DNA of 64,000 nt, taken from Planctomycetota bacterium. Its GTDB lineage: Bacteria; Planctomycetota; Phycisphaerae; SM23-33. The stretch spans positions 1-64,000 of the forward strand of contig JAAAOJ010000029.1 of the NCBI GenBank assembly GCA_009908915.1, written 5' to 3'. Below the pieces are notes generated by a model. The model was not told where the DNA came from and did no database searches. It worked only from the letters and a program-made list of their open reading frames with translations. The stretch's first letter is position 1. Each line of letters opens with the position of its first letter. The position numbers and the translations under genes are program-made. Positions 17,103-25,766 of this stretch are shown one piece after another.

Positions 17103-17570
17103 CTATGCGCTGCGACCCGACGACCTCGCCATGCGGCGCCGCGCCAGGCTGATATGGTGAACCTCATCGAGCTGCTCCTGTTCACGCTTGTCACGTTTGC
17201 GTTCATGCACGTCTTCGGCCTCGTCGCGAAGGTCGCTCAGGCGGTCTTTCTTGTTCTGGATGCGAGCGAGTTCCTCGACCTTCCGACGTCGCTGCTCCAT
17301 CCAATCACGGATCTGCTCCGCGATCCCCCGCAGCGCCCGGTCTTCCATCGCGAACCAGGTCATCATCATGTCCTGCCGCTCGCGCCGCACATTCATATCC
17401 AGCATCGACAGCTCGTCCATTGACCGACTGAGGCCTTCCCGGCGGGTCAGCAGTTCCTGCTGTTGCGATGAAATCTGCCACGACAGCTCGTACAGTTCGG
17501 CCTTGACCGCCTTCTCCCGTGTCGCGGCCACATCAAGAACCTTCTGCAACGGCCATTGAAACGCCATCAT
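17103..17570 (-). CDS. fliJ: Flagellar export protein FliJ
   Basis: 155 residues forming one long antiparallel coiled coil with no membrane segment, starting MMAFQWPLQKVLDVAATREK, the usual FliJ opening (F-x-L-x-x-V-L). FliJ links the FliI ATPase ring to FlhA. It overlaps fliI by 4 bp and is followed 6 bp later by the MotE-like gene, the standard H-I-J order. Confidence 0.88.
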   Translation of the reverse strand: MMAFQWPLQKVLDVAATREKAVKAELYELSWQISSQQQELLTRREGLSRSMDELSMLDMNVRRERQDMMMTWFAMEDRALRGIAEQIRDWMEQRRRKVEELARIQNKKDRLSDLRDEAEDVHERKRDKREQEQLDEVHHISLARRRMARSSGRSA

Positions 17571-18937
17571 TCACCCCTCTCGCCGATATCGGCGGGCTGC
17601 GTATCGCATGCCGGCAGGAACTCCCATGACGCCGTCAGTTCAAACAAGTGAGCAACCAGCCGGTCAATCTCGCACGGCGGTTCCCCTGTCTCCTGCACAA
17701 GAAACTCGCGAAGCGGCTCGATCAGCTCGACCGCTTTGTCAATTCGCGGATTGCTGCCCGGCACGTAGGCGCCGATGTTGATCAAGTCCTGGCTGTCCAT
17801 GAACGTGGTGTAAATCGCCTTGGCCCGCCGGGCGGCGAGTTGGTGCTCGCGCGACGTCACGGCCGGCATGAGCCGGCTGACGCTTTGAAGAATGTTTACG
17901 GCGGGGTAGTGGCCCTGCTCGGCAAGTTTGCGGTCGAGGACGACATGGCCATCGAGCAGCGATCGGACCGAGTCGGCCACCGGGTCGCTGAGGTCGTCGC
18001 CGTCGACCAGCACCGTCACGATGCCGGTAATGCTTCCGTGGTCGTCGCAGCCCATGCGTTCGGTCAGCTGCGGCAGGAGGCTAAAGACGCTGGGGCAATA
18101 GCCTTTCGTGGTCGGCGGCTCGCCGCTGGCCAGGCCTATCTCGCGCTGGGCGTGGGCGAGCCGCGTCAGCGAATCCATCATCAGCACCACGTCCTTGCCC
18201 TGCTCGCGGAAGTACTCCGCGACGGTAATGGCCAGGAACGGCACCTTGACGCGCTGGATCGGGCTGGTGTCGCTGGTCGCCACGCACACCACGCTGCGGG
18301 CCAGACCTTCCGGGCCAAGGCATTCCTCGATGAACTCGCGGACCTCGCGACCGCGCTCGCCGACGAGGCACAGCACACAGACGTCAGCCTCCGAGAGTTT
18401 GGCGATCTCGCCGAGCATGGTGCTCTTGCCCACCCCGCTGCCGGCAAAGATGCCGAGCCGCTGTCCGCGGCCGCACGTGCTCAGCGCGTCGATGGATCGC
18501 ACGCCCAGCGCCAGCGGCTTGGTGATGCGGTGGCGCGACAGCGGCGGCGGCGGTGTGTTCTCGATGCTGCGCCACTGCTGACAGCCCAGCGGCCCGTGAC
18601 CGTCGATGGGATGGCCCAGCCCGTCGATCACGCGGCCGAGCAGTTCAGGTCCCACGCCAACCTTCCGCGGCTCGTGACGGGCCACGACGGCATCCTTCGG
18701 CGTAATCCCCTCGATGCGCTCCAGCGGCATGAGGACACGGTGCTGCTGGTTGAAGCCGATGACCTCGGACGGCACGACGCGACCGTCGGCGAGGTGAATA
18801 TCGCACAACTCGCCAATGCCGACCGGCGGGCCCTTCGACTCGATGGTCAGGCCGGTGACGCGCACCACCTCGCCCCGGCACGCCTTGAGCGGCATGTCGG
18901 TCAGATGGGCACGCAGGTTTTTGATATTCAGGATCAC
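17567..18937 (-). CDS. fliI: Flagellum-specific ATPase FliI
   Basis: 456 residues, typical length. Walker A AGSGVGKS at residues 165-172, Walker B region DVVLMMDSLTRLAHAQREIG, and the signature IDALSTCGRGQRLGIFAG all match the F1-like ATPase that drives or assists flagellar export. The N-terminal region (1-100) is the beta-barrel and FliH-binding part. It overlaps fliH by 4 bp and fliJ by 4 bp, suggesting tight translational coupling. Confidence 0.97.
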   Translation of the reverse strand: MILNIKNLRAHLTDMPLKACRGEVVRVTGLTIESKGPPVGIGELCDIHLADGRVVPSEVIGFNQQHRVLMPLERIEGITPKDAVVARHEPRKVGVGPELLGRVIDGLGHPIDGHGPLGCQQWRSIENTPPPPLSRHRITKPLALGVRSIDALSTCGRGQRLGIFAGSGVGKSTMLGEIAKLSEADVCVLCLVGERGREVREFIEECLGPEGLARSVVCVATSDTSPIQRVKVPFLAITVAEYFREQGKDVVLMMDSLTRLAHAQREIGLASGEPPTTKGYCPSVFSLLPQLTERMGCDDHGSITGIVTVLVDGDDLSDPVADSVRSLLDGHVVLDRKLAEQGHYPAVNILQSVSRLMPAVTSREHQLAARRAKAIYTTFMDSQDLINIGAYVPGSNPRIDKAVELIEPLREFLVQETGEPPCEIDRLVAHLFELTASWEFLPACDTQPADIGERGE

Positions 18938-19626
18938 GCCGACTCCATGCTGTCGCGTACGGTTCGTTCGATTTCGTCGATGCCGGCCTCGGTGGTCGCA
19001 TCGACGCGTCCTTCACTGCTCTCAACCACGCAGCCGCCGCGGCTGATATTCGGGTCGCTGACGAACTGCACGGCCGCCGCCGCGCCCTGTCCCGCGCCGC
19101 GGGCGGCCATATCGCTCTTCGCGTGGTCGTCCGGATTTATCCGAACGACGATCTGCCCGCGAGGAGGCAGTTCCTTCAGGGCCTCGCGGACGATCACGTC
19201 AATGCTGTAGTCGCCGGCCTCGATCGCCTGGCCCAGGATGCGGGAGGTCAACTCGGCAATCAGCTTCGGAAGCTGCGTCTGGGCCTCCACCTGCAGATCG
19301 TCGCGAAGCTGCGTCAGGTCCGCCACCACGGCGTCGACGGCCTGCCGGGCTTTCTGCAGGCCTTGCTGGCGGGCGGCGATGTCCTGCTCCAGTGCCTCAC
19401 GTCGGGCCTGCAATTCAGCCTCTTGTTCTTCTCGGATTTGGCGGAGGCAGTCTTCGCGAATTTCGGCGCTGACGTCTTCCAGAAGTTGTTTGTGCAATTG
19501 CTCATAGATGTGCGCCGGCACCTGGGACTTCGCGTCCACCCGCTGCTCGTCGGCAACGGCACCGACGACACCGACCTGGCTGATCGGCTGGGGCAGATGA
19601 ACTGTCAGGCCTTTATGGTGCGGCAT
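18934..19626 (-). CDS. fliH: Flagellar assembly protein FliH
   Basis: 230 residues with a short N-terminal tail, a central coiled coil (about 45-110, rich in Glu, Gln and Arg) and a C-terminal FliH/V-ATPase subunit E-like domain (LIAELTSRILGQAIEAGDYS, then NISRGGCVVESSEGRVDATT). FliH is the peripheral stalk that ties FliI to the C-ring. Its start lies within the end of a 55-residue ORF, and it overlaps fliI by 4 bp. Confidence 0.9.
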   Translation of the reverse strand: MPHHKGLTVHLPQPISQVGVVGAVADEQRVDAKSQVPAHIYEQLHKQLLEDVSAEIREDCLRQIREEQEAELQARREALEQDIAARQQGLQKARQAVDAVVADLTQLRDDLQVEAQTQLPKLIAELTSRILGQAIEAGDYSIDVIVREALKELPPRGQIVVRINPDDHAKSDMAARGAGQGAAAAVQFVSDPNISRGGCVVESSEGRVDATTEAGIDEIERTVRDSMESA

Positions 19627-19780
19627 CGGTCCGGCCTTTCTGTTGGGCGCGCCCGTCTGTGGCCGCCCACTGCGGGAACGGCAGAACGACCTGGCTTTCG
19701 TCCGCGGGGATCACCCGCAATGCGGGGCGCTGCGGCTGGGGTCGAGGCGGTTGCGGAAATTTCAGTACACGTCGCTTCAT
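19613..19780 (-). CDS. 55-residue ORF coupled to fliG and fliH, unknown function
   Basis: Its ATG overlaps the fliG stop codon (TAATG on the minus strand) and its stop lies 14 bp inside fliH, so it exactly fills the fliG-fliH gap. The translation starts MKRRVLKFPQPPRPQPQRPA and then reads LRVIPADESQVVLPFPQWAA, a basic Pro-rich head followed by a hydrophobic central stretch. No family was recognised. The seamless placement argues for translation; a short linear-motif protein binding FliG or FliH is a guess. Confidence 0.5.
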   Translation of the reverse strand: MKRRVLKFPQPPRPQPQRPALRVIPADESQVVLPFPQWAATDGRAQQKGRTDAAP

Positions 19781-20778
19781 TACTCTTCTCCCTCAAATTC
19801 CAGCATGCCCGCTTCGTTCAATTCTCGCAGGTCGCTGAGAATCAGCTCACGGGCCTCGTCGATCTGTTTCGGTTTGGGCGAGGTTATCAGCAGCGATTCC
19901 TCGTAGAGCATGTTGCGGGCCGACTCGGACATGTTCATCTTGATCCGGTCGGTGACCGGTGTTTCGGCATTGTGCATCGCCAGGGCCAGCTTCCGCAGGT
20001 CGGCCGATCGCATCGCCTCCTGCAGCGCCCGCTCGCCGATGATCGGGATGTCCTCCCACATGACCATCAGCTTCATGACGAGGTCGCCGGTTTCCTGGTC
20101 CTGCTCTCGAATGTTGGCGACCATCTGCGTACGCTGGTCAAACGGCAGGCCACGCAGCAGGACGCTGACTTTGCGGAGCTGCTGCTCCTTACCCTTACTC
20201 GCGCCCTCGCCGCCTTCACGCATGCGGCTTAGCCGTCCGTGAATCACACCGGCTACACGGACCTTTGCGTCGATACTGATGTTCGTGGCACCGGCCATAC
20301 CGGCGATGGCCGCGTTGCGTTGGTCGTCGTCCATCATCTGCAACAACTGGCCGGACTCCTTGGCGGGCAACTCCGCGAGCACGACGGCAACGACCTGCGG
20401 CGGCTCGCCGTCAATCGCGGCGAAGACCTCCTCCAGCCCCGCCGATCGGATCGGCGCGAAGGGGTCGCGGTACGTCAGGCGGTGCTTGACCTCCTGGAAC
20501 GCCTTGGCCGAGCGGTCCTCGCCCATGGCCGAATCGAGCATCTGCTTGACGAAACCAAGCCCCCAGTCCGACTCGCCCTGCAGAAGCGTGCAGAATTCCT
20601 TGATCACATCGTGCGACGCCGCGTCGGCCTCTTCCTGGCCCGAGCCGTTGAGATACGCCATCTCCGTCGCGATCTCCGTGGCGGTCTCCGGCTTAACGAC
20701 GCTGAGCAACTGCGAGGCGCTGGCGGGGTCCAGCGTCATCAACAACATCGCTGCTTTCTTGCTTCCATTGATTGCCAC
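19780..20778 (-). CDS. fliG: Flagellar motor switch protein FliG
   Basis: 332 residues in the usual three-part layout: N-terminal FliF-binding domain (KKAAMLLMTLDPASASQLLS), middle domain and C-terminal torque domain (VMKLMVMWEDIPIIGERALQ, then LRKLALAMHNAE). The middle-domain EHPQ motif reads EPPQ here (IDGEPPQVVAVVLAELP), a His to Pro change worth noting. The C-terminal charged helix that meets MotA is recognisable. It lies between fliF and fliH. Confidence 0.95.
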   Translation of the reverse strand: MAINGSKKAAMLLMTLDPASASQLLSVVKPETATEIATEMAYLNGSGQEEADAASHDVIKEFCTLLQGESDWGLGFVKQMLDSAMGEDRSAKAFQEVKHRLTYRDPFAPIRSAGLEEVFAAIDGEPPQVVAVVLAELPAKESGQLLQMMDDDQRNAAIAGMAGATNISIDAKVRVAGVIHGRLSRMREGGEGASKGKEQQLRKVSVLLRGLPFDQRTQMVANIREQDQETGDLVMKLMVMWEDIPIIGERALQEAMRSADLRKLALAMHNAETPVTDRIKMNMSESARNMLYEESLLITSPKPKQIDEARELILSDLRELNEAGMLEFEGEE

Positions 20779-20837
20779 GTTCGTTCACTCCTGATCCCGG
20801 TGGTTCACTCACCGGGCCTGAACACCAATTGCACTCA

Positions 20838-22361
20838 TCACTCGCCGCTCTCGCTCTCTACCCAGGAACGAAACAGCTTCTTGACCTCGCCGGGGCTTTG
20901 CGTCAGGGCGTTGACGATCTGTCCCCGAAGTACGCGATCGGGGCCCTTGATGCTCGGGGCGGATTTGCGCCGGCCACCGGCCGCCGCTGCGGCATGCTCG
21001 CTGTCGCTCCCTTCAGCCGCCGGCTCGCGACGAACGACTCCCTGCGGTTTCTTGCCGCGAATCAGACGGAACGCCAGCAACATGCCGACCACGGCGATAC
21101 CGAGCGAAAACTCGCGTGTGTAGTGGAGAATCGTGCCCATAATCTCCAACGGAGGCTCGTCCATCTCCGGCGTCGCGATGTCCTGGAACGGCACGTCGAC
21201 GACCGTAATCGCGCTGTCATCCGGCAGGCCAAGGGCATTGCGAACGGCCTCCTTGATCTGCTTGATCGTCAGCGCGGGAGCCGCCGGGGCCTCGCCACCG
21301 TCGCCACCGTCGCCCCCCGCCAGAGACGAAAGGTCCACGAACACCGACACCGCCAGCGATTCGATCTTGCCGGGCTGGTCCGTACGCTGCTCGACCTCGT
21401 AGCCGGCCAGATAATCGATCTTCTCCGTGGACTCCTTGGTCTCCCCGCCCGGCTTGTTGTTGGCCGTCCGCGTGCCGCTCTTGACGTCCTTCTTCTGGAG
21501 CTCCTCCCGGGTCACCACACGTTCGTCGGGCGAGACGACCTTCTTGGAGGAGCTGATCGTCGCCGTGGTGAGGCTGGCGTTGACCTTGACCGTCGCGCGG
21601 TTCGGCCCCAGCACGCGTGAGAGCATGTCCTCGGCCTTCTCGCCGAGGTACGTCTCGATCTTCATCTTGTATTCAAGCAGTGAGTTCGGGGCGCCCGACA
21701 GCTCGTCCGTGTCCTGACCGTGTTCCTGAACCCCGTTGACAACCACCACGACCTTCTCCGGCGAGACGCCCTTGACCGCCCCGGCGACCAGGCTGGCGAC
21801 CGCCTGGACGTTCCGCTGGGTCATTTGGCCGCCGCGTGTCTTGATGTAAACACTGGCGGAGGATTCCTGCTTGCTGTTGCCGAGGATCCGCTGCTGGTCG
21901 CTGACAACCAGCACGCGGGCGCTGGAAACGCCGTCAATCAGCGTGATGGTTTTCTCCAGTTCGCCGGAGACGGCCCGGATGTAGTTGACGCGTTCCTTGA
22001 ACGGACTGACGCCCAGGCCGTCACGATCCAGGATTTTGTAGCCCTCGTTGCCGCCGGAGATCATTTCGCCGGAGGCGATCTCTAGCCGCAACTGGTAGAC
22101 CTGGTCGTCGGGAACAAAAACGCTCGCCCCGCCGTCGCCGAGCTCGTAGGGTATGTTTTTCTCGCGCAGGTGGTCGGCGACGCGTGCGGCATCCTCGTGG
22201 CTGAGATTGCCATACAGCAACGCGAACTCCGGCCGCGTCGACCAAAACACGAGCAACAGCACCACGGCGATGAATCCGCCGGCAATGCCCACCAGCGACA
22301 GCCGATGTCCCCACGACGCCTGCTGCCAGACCTGCTTGAGATTCTCTACAACATTTGACAT
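20838..22361 (-). CDS. fliF: Flagellar MS-ring protein FliF
   Basis: 507 residues. Two membrane helices bracket a large periplasmic part: the first at about 24-42 (LVGIAGGFIAVVLLLVFWST), the second near 430-450. The periplasmic ring-building motifs are clear (LSHEDAARVADHLREKNIPY, FKERVNYIRAVSGELEKTIT, then GVSSARVLVV). The cytoplasmic C-terminus ends LFRSWVESESGE, the FliG-binding tail. It is the scaffold on which the motor and export gate assemble. The size is slightly below the average (about 550). Confidence 0.97.
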   Translation of the reverse strand: MSNVVENLKQVWQQASWGHRLSLVGIAGGFIAVVLLLVFWSTRPEFALLYGNLSHEDAARVADHLREKNIPYELGDGGASVFVPDDQVYQLRLEIASGEMISGGNEGYKILDRDGLGVSPFKERVNYIRAVSGELEKTITLIDGVSSARVLVVSDQQRILGNSKQESSASVYIKTRGGQMTQRNVQAVASLVAGAVKGVSPEKVVVVVNGVQEHGQDTDELSGAPNSLLEYKMKIETYLGEKAEDMLSRVLGPNRATVKVNASLTTATISSSKKVVSPDERVVTREELQKKDVKSGTRTANNKPGGETKESTEKIDYLAGYEVEQRTDQPGKIESLAVSVFVDLSSLAGGDGGDGGEAPAAPALTIKQIKEAVRNALGLPDDSAITVVDVPFQDIATPEMDEPPLEIMGTILHYTREFSLGIAVVGMLLAFRLIRGKKPQGVVRREPAAEGSDSEHAAAAAGGRRKSAPSIKGPDRVLRGQIVNALTQSPGEVKKLFRSWVESESGE

Positions 22362-22440
22362 CGAATGCCTCGCTGAAGGCCTGTTCCGATCATGGTCCTG
22401 CGCTCAAGCGCTCCCGTCCCACTCGCGGCTGCCCGCGGCA

Positions 22441-22749
22441 TCAGATCTGCATCCGCATGGTTTCCTTGTACGCCTCGATCACCTTGTTTCGCACACCGAC
22501 GAGCAGTTTGAAGCTCAGGTCGGCCTTGGCGACTTCGGTGACCGCCGGCAGGACGTCCTTGGTCTTGCCGGTCACCAGATCCTGCACGGCGGCTGCGCCG
22601 CTGCGCTGGTGCTGGTCGACGCCGTCGACGTACGTTTTGAGCACGTCCCCGAAGCCCTTGGGCTTGGCCTGCTCGGCGTGCTTGTCGATCGGCTGTGCGA
22701 TCGACGGTAGTTGCGCACCCGTGGCTCGAATGGGATCAATTGCTGCCAT
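22441..22749 (-). CDS. fliE: Rod/MS-ring junction protein FliE
   Basis: 102 residues, normal for FliE. The conserved C-terminal half is present (AKADLSFKLLVGVRNKVIEA, then YKETMRMQI), including the final MRMQI seen in nearly all members. FliE links the MS-ring and rod. It lies 11 bp after flgC and upstream of fliF, the usual B-C-E-F order. Confidence 0.95.
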   Translation of the reverse strand: MAAIDPIRATGAQLPSIAQPIDKHAEQAKPKGFGDVLKTYVDGVDQHQRSGAAAVQDLVTGKTKDVLPAVTEVAKADLSFKLLVGVRNKVIEAYKETMRMQI

Positions 22750-22760
22750 CGTTCTTTCTC

Positions 22761-23162
22761 CTATCGAAGCACTTCCAGCGTCGCGTTCTGGATGTCCTGG
22801 AACCGCTTCATCACGGCCACGGATGCCTGATACGCACGCGTGGCGGCCATCATGTTCATCATTTCCTTGGGTACGACGACATTGGGCATTGTGACGTAAC
22901 CATCTTCGTTGGCCATCGGGTGGCCGGGGTCGTAGAGCACCTGGAAGTCGGTAGCCGTGTCAGCCACGACATCGCCGACCTCGACGCCGACAAGCATTTC
23001 GTCATCGCTGCTGAGCAGCACATCCTTGCGGCGGTAGGGCGCGCCGGCGCCGGCATCAGTGGTCTGGGCGTTGGCGATGTTGTTGGCGATGCAGTTCATC
23101 CGCACCGCCTGGGCCCGCAAGCCGCTTACCGCAATATCAGTCGTGGAGATATTGGTTGGCAT
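22761..23162 (-). CDS. flgC: Proximal rod protein FlgC
   Basis: 133 residues with the rod signature near the N-terminus (ALRAQAVRMNCIANNIANAQ-like: residues 12-33 read AVSGLRAQAVRMNCIANNIA) and the C-terminal PNVVVPKEMMNMMAATRAYQ segment common to FlgC. These helices pack into the rod. Slightly shorter than average. It lies 14 bp after flgB and 11 bp before fliE. Confidence 0.95.
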   Translation of the reverse strand: MPTNISTTDIAVSGLRAQAVRMNCIANNIANAQTTDAGAGAPYRRKDVLLSSDDEMLVGVEVGDVVADTATDFQVLYDPGHPMANEDGYVTMPNVVVPKEMMNMMAATRAYQASVAVMKRFQDIQNATLEVLR

Positions 23163-23176
23163 AAGGCACCTCGTCG

Positions 23177-23539
23177 CTACTTCATCGCCGCTTCCATCTG
23201 CTCATATTGCTTCTTGAGAAACTTCAGCAGGGCTTTCTGCCGCCCTGCCGTCTTGACCAGTTCGCCGATCTCCACGTCCAGGTCGACGTCGTTGCCGCGT
23301 GCGTCGACCGGCGTGTCGTACGGCTTGAACAGTTCTGCTTCCATATCCATGAGCGTTGCTTTGCTTATGCCCATCGTCGAATCGAGCGCTTCGGCCAGCG
23401 CGTCCTCGAAGTGGACCTTTGTCCGCCGGAATCCCGGCGTGTTCACGTTGGCCAGGTTGTTGGCGACCACCCGCTGCCGCACGGAATTGGCCCTCAGCCC
23501 GGCCTCGATGATGTCTACGATGCTCGGCTTGTTAACCAT
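23177..23539 (-). CDS. flgB: Proximal rod protein FlgB
   Basis: 120 residues with the FlgB pattern: N-terminal helix ending RQRVVANNLANVNTPGFRRT, a middle loop, and a C-terminal helix (LLKFLKKQYEQMEAAMK). FlgB forms the rod segment nearest the MS-ring. Its ATG lies 25 bp inside the end of the sigma-54 activator gene, so the two are probably translationally coupled. Confidence 0.95.
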   Translation of the reverse strand: MVNKPSIVDIIEAGLRANSVRQRVVANNLANVNTPGFRRTKVHFEDALAEALDSTMGISKATLMDMEAELFKPYDTPVDARGNDVDLDVEIGELVKTAGRQKALLKFLKKQYEQMEAAMK

Positions 23540-24945
23540 GACGGTGTGTCCTTGCTGTCTGCCTCGTCGTCCCTGTCCAGTTGCCCGTCTTCGCGATATC
23601 GCCGCAGCTTCGACCGCAGCGTCCTATCGCTGATACCCAAAAGCTCCGCCGCCTTGGCCTGGTGGGAATCCGTCCGACGCAGGGCCTCCAGCACAGCGTG
23701 ACGCTCCAGGTCCTGCAGGCTCAACGTCGTCACCGACTCGCCGCCGGACCCGCGCTCGACCTGGCCGTCGGTGAGTTCCTCGACAATCTGCGGCGCCCCG
23801 TCGAGGTCCAGCGTGTCGCCCTCGCCAAGGAGCATGAGCGTGCGGACCACGTTGCGGAGTTGTCGGACGTTGCCGGGCCAGCTATACCGTGCAAAGACGC
23901 TCAGCATCGCCTCGTCGAGCCGCCGAATCCGTCGCCGCGACTCGGCCGCGTAGACGTTCACGAAATGCCACACCAGCGACGGAATATCGTCGATCCGCCG
24001 CCGCAACGCCGGCATGCGAAGATGCACGCCACGGATACGATAGAACAGGTCGGCCCGGAAGTCGCCGCTGTCGACCTCGGCCGCAAGATCGCGATTCGAC
24101 GTGCATACCACTCGCACGTCCACATTGACGGCCTCGCTGCCTCCGACGCGCCGGAAGTCCTGCTGTTCGAGTACGCGAAGCAGTTCAGCCTGCAGCCGTG
24201 GGCCGGTCTCGGAAATCTCGTCCAGCAGGAGCGTGCCGCTGTGGGCAAGCTCGAACCGGCCCTTGCGTTGGCTGACAGCGCCGGTGAACGCGCCACGTTC
24301 GTGGCCGAACAGCTCACTCTCCAGCAGGCTCTCGCTGAGGGCGGCGCAGTTCACGCGGACGTAGGGATTACGGACACGCCGGCTGCTTCGGTGGACGAGG
24401 TAGGCCAGCAGTTCCTTGCCCGTGCCGCTCTCGCCGGTAATCAGCACCGGCACAGTCGAGGACGCCACTCGCTGGGCGAGGCGGATCGTCTCCCGCAGGG
24501 CGTCGCTGCTGCCGGCGATACGGTAAATGCTGCGGGTGTCGCTGGATTCGCTGGCCGCCGTGTCCACGTCGTGCGCCGGCAGGAGCGTCTCGATGAGCGT
24601 CTCCAGCCGTTCGGTCGTCAGCGGCAGTGTCAGGTACTCGGTCGCACCCGCGCGACAGGCGGCCACGGCCTGGGCAACGTCCCCGTCGTTACCGACGGCC
24701 ACGACGGGCAGGTCAGGGGTTTCGCCACGGACGTCGGCAATCAACCGCTCGATACAATCGCTGCCGTCGCCCATGATCGCTACGACCAGATTCCACCGGC
24801 CGTCGCGAAGATAATGGGTCGCGGCGGCAACATCCTGGGCCACCACGCCGCGCACACCCCTGCCTGCCAAGGTCTGGAGGATCAGGCGTCTGATCTCGCC
24901 CGCCGTGTTCACGATCAACACATTCTGTCGGACATTCTCGCTCAT
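23515..24945 (-). CDS. Sigma-54 activator with degenerate receiver (FlrC/FleR-like)
   Basis: 476 residues from ATG 24,945; longer frames run into the upstream TPR gene. Layout: receiver-like domain (about 1-122), AAA+ domain (about 140-380; Walker A GESGTGKE 171-178, sigma-54 contact loop GAFTGA 218-223, Walker B GTLLLDEI), and a C-terminal Fis-type HTH (HQAKAAELLGISDRTLRSKL). The receiver has lost the acidic pair (IVNTAG where IVDDE is usual), the phospho-acceptor Asp (NLVVAIMGDG) and the conserved Lys (LTLPLT). It is therefore probably not controlled by phosphorylation. It likely activates the sigma-54 promoters found here, including the one before its own operon. Confidence 0.9.
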   Translation of the reverse strand: MSENVRQNVLIVNTAGEIRRLILQTLAGRGVRGVVAQDVAAATHYLRDGRWNLVVAIMGDGSDCIERLIADVRGETPDLPVVAVGNDGDVAQAVAACRAGATEYLTLPLTTERLETLIETLLPAHDVDTAASESSDTRSIYRIAGSSDALRETIRLAQRVASSTVPVLITGESGTGKELLAYLVHRSSRRVRNPYVRVNCAALSESLLESELFGHERGAFTGAVSQRKGRFELAHSGTLLLDEISETGPRLQAELLRVLEQQDFRRVGGSEAVNVDVRVVCTSNRDLAAEVDSGDFRADLFYRIRGVHLRMPALRRRIDDIPSLVWHFVNVYAAESRRRIRRLDEAMLSVFARYSWPGNVRQLRNVVRTLMLLGEGDTLDLDGAPQIVEELTDGQVERGSGGESVTTLSLQDLERHAVLEALRRTDSHQAKAAELLGISDRTLRSKLRRYREDGQLDRDDEADSKDTPSWLTSRAS

Positions 24946-24992
24946 GAACATTCGTGGTGGGACGGCCGCTGCTCGGCCGGCCGTTGGGGTTC

Positions 24993-25766
24993 TCAGGTGT
25001 TCTCGAATCCAGCCGCGAGTTCCTGCAAGAACTCGCGTGGACGGTTCGCGTCCATCCATTCCAAAAGGTTCTTGTTCGACTGCGCCAGCGGCGCCCACGG
25101 ACTGTCAGGAAATTCGGCAATCACGCGGCGATACAGCTCGATCGCCCTGGGCCGGTCGCTTTCGGCCAGGCAGTTCGCCATCTGGTAGACCAGCCAGGCC
25201 TGATCGTCCGGCCCCTCGGAGTTCTCCAACTGCCGTTTGTAGACGGTGTAGGCCTCGGTCCGGTGACCGCTGGCGAACAGCGCGTCGGCGACACGCAGAG
25301 GATCGACCATGCGCTCGGGCGCCCGGGCCGTCACCGCCTCCAGTACCGGCGCCGGCACGCGACGGTTGTTGCCGCCGTCCTGCGACGTGTCGGCCTCTTC
25401 CGTTTCCTCGGCGGCATCATGGTCAGGCTCGTCGGCCGGGGGGCTCTCCGCGTCAGCGTCGTCGGCATCATCGGCCGTCTCTTCCTCAGCCTGGAGGTCC
25501 GGCCGCTGGGGTGCCGTCACGCGGCGGCTGGACCGGGCCTCCGGCAGCGAAATGGCGTTGACCTTGTCGATGAGGTCCTGGAGTTCCTGCTCGGTCTGGT
25601 CGTCAGCGATGCCGGGGGGGGCGAAACTTTCGCGATAGGCGTCGTTGAGCTGACGCGACACGCGAAGATTCTCTTCCTCCCCGTCGGCCAGCAGTCCGCC
25701 CACGATCAGCAGTGCCGCCATGGCGAACCCGAGCAGCGCGACGTGTTTGATATTCGTACAACTCAC
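24993..25766 (-). CDS. Membrane-anchored TPR protein in flagellar operon
   Basis: 257 residues from a GTG at 25,766, which overlaps the upstream stop as GTGA and is preceded by GGGAGGTG. One membrane helix lies near the N-terminus (HVALLGFAMAALLIVGGLLA), then an acidic low-complexity stretch (Asp/Glu/Ala-rich, about 90-140), and C-terminal TPR-like helices (EAYTVYKRQLENSEGPDDQA, then RAIELYRRVIAEFPDSPWA). It probably faces the periplasm and acts with the larger TPR protein encoded just upstream. No named flagellar family was recognised. Confidence 0.7.
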   Translation of the reverse strand: MSCTNIKHVALLGFAMAALLIVGGLLADGEEENLRVSRQLNDAYRESFAPPGIADDQTEQELQDLIDKVNAISLPEARSSRRVTAPQRPDLQAEEETADDADDADAESPPADEPDHDAAEETEEADTSQDGGNNRRVPAPVLEAVTARAPERMVDPLRVADALFASGHRTEAYTVYKRQLENSEGPDDQAWLVYQMANCLAESDRPRAIELYRRVIAEFPDSPWAPLAQSNKNLLEWMDANRPREFLQELAAGFENT

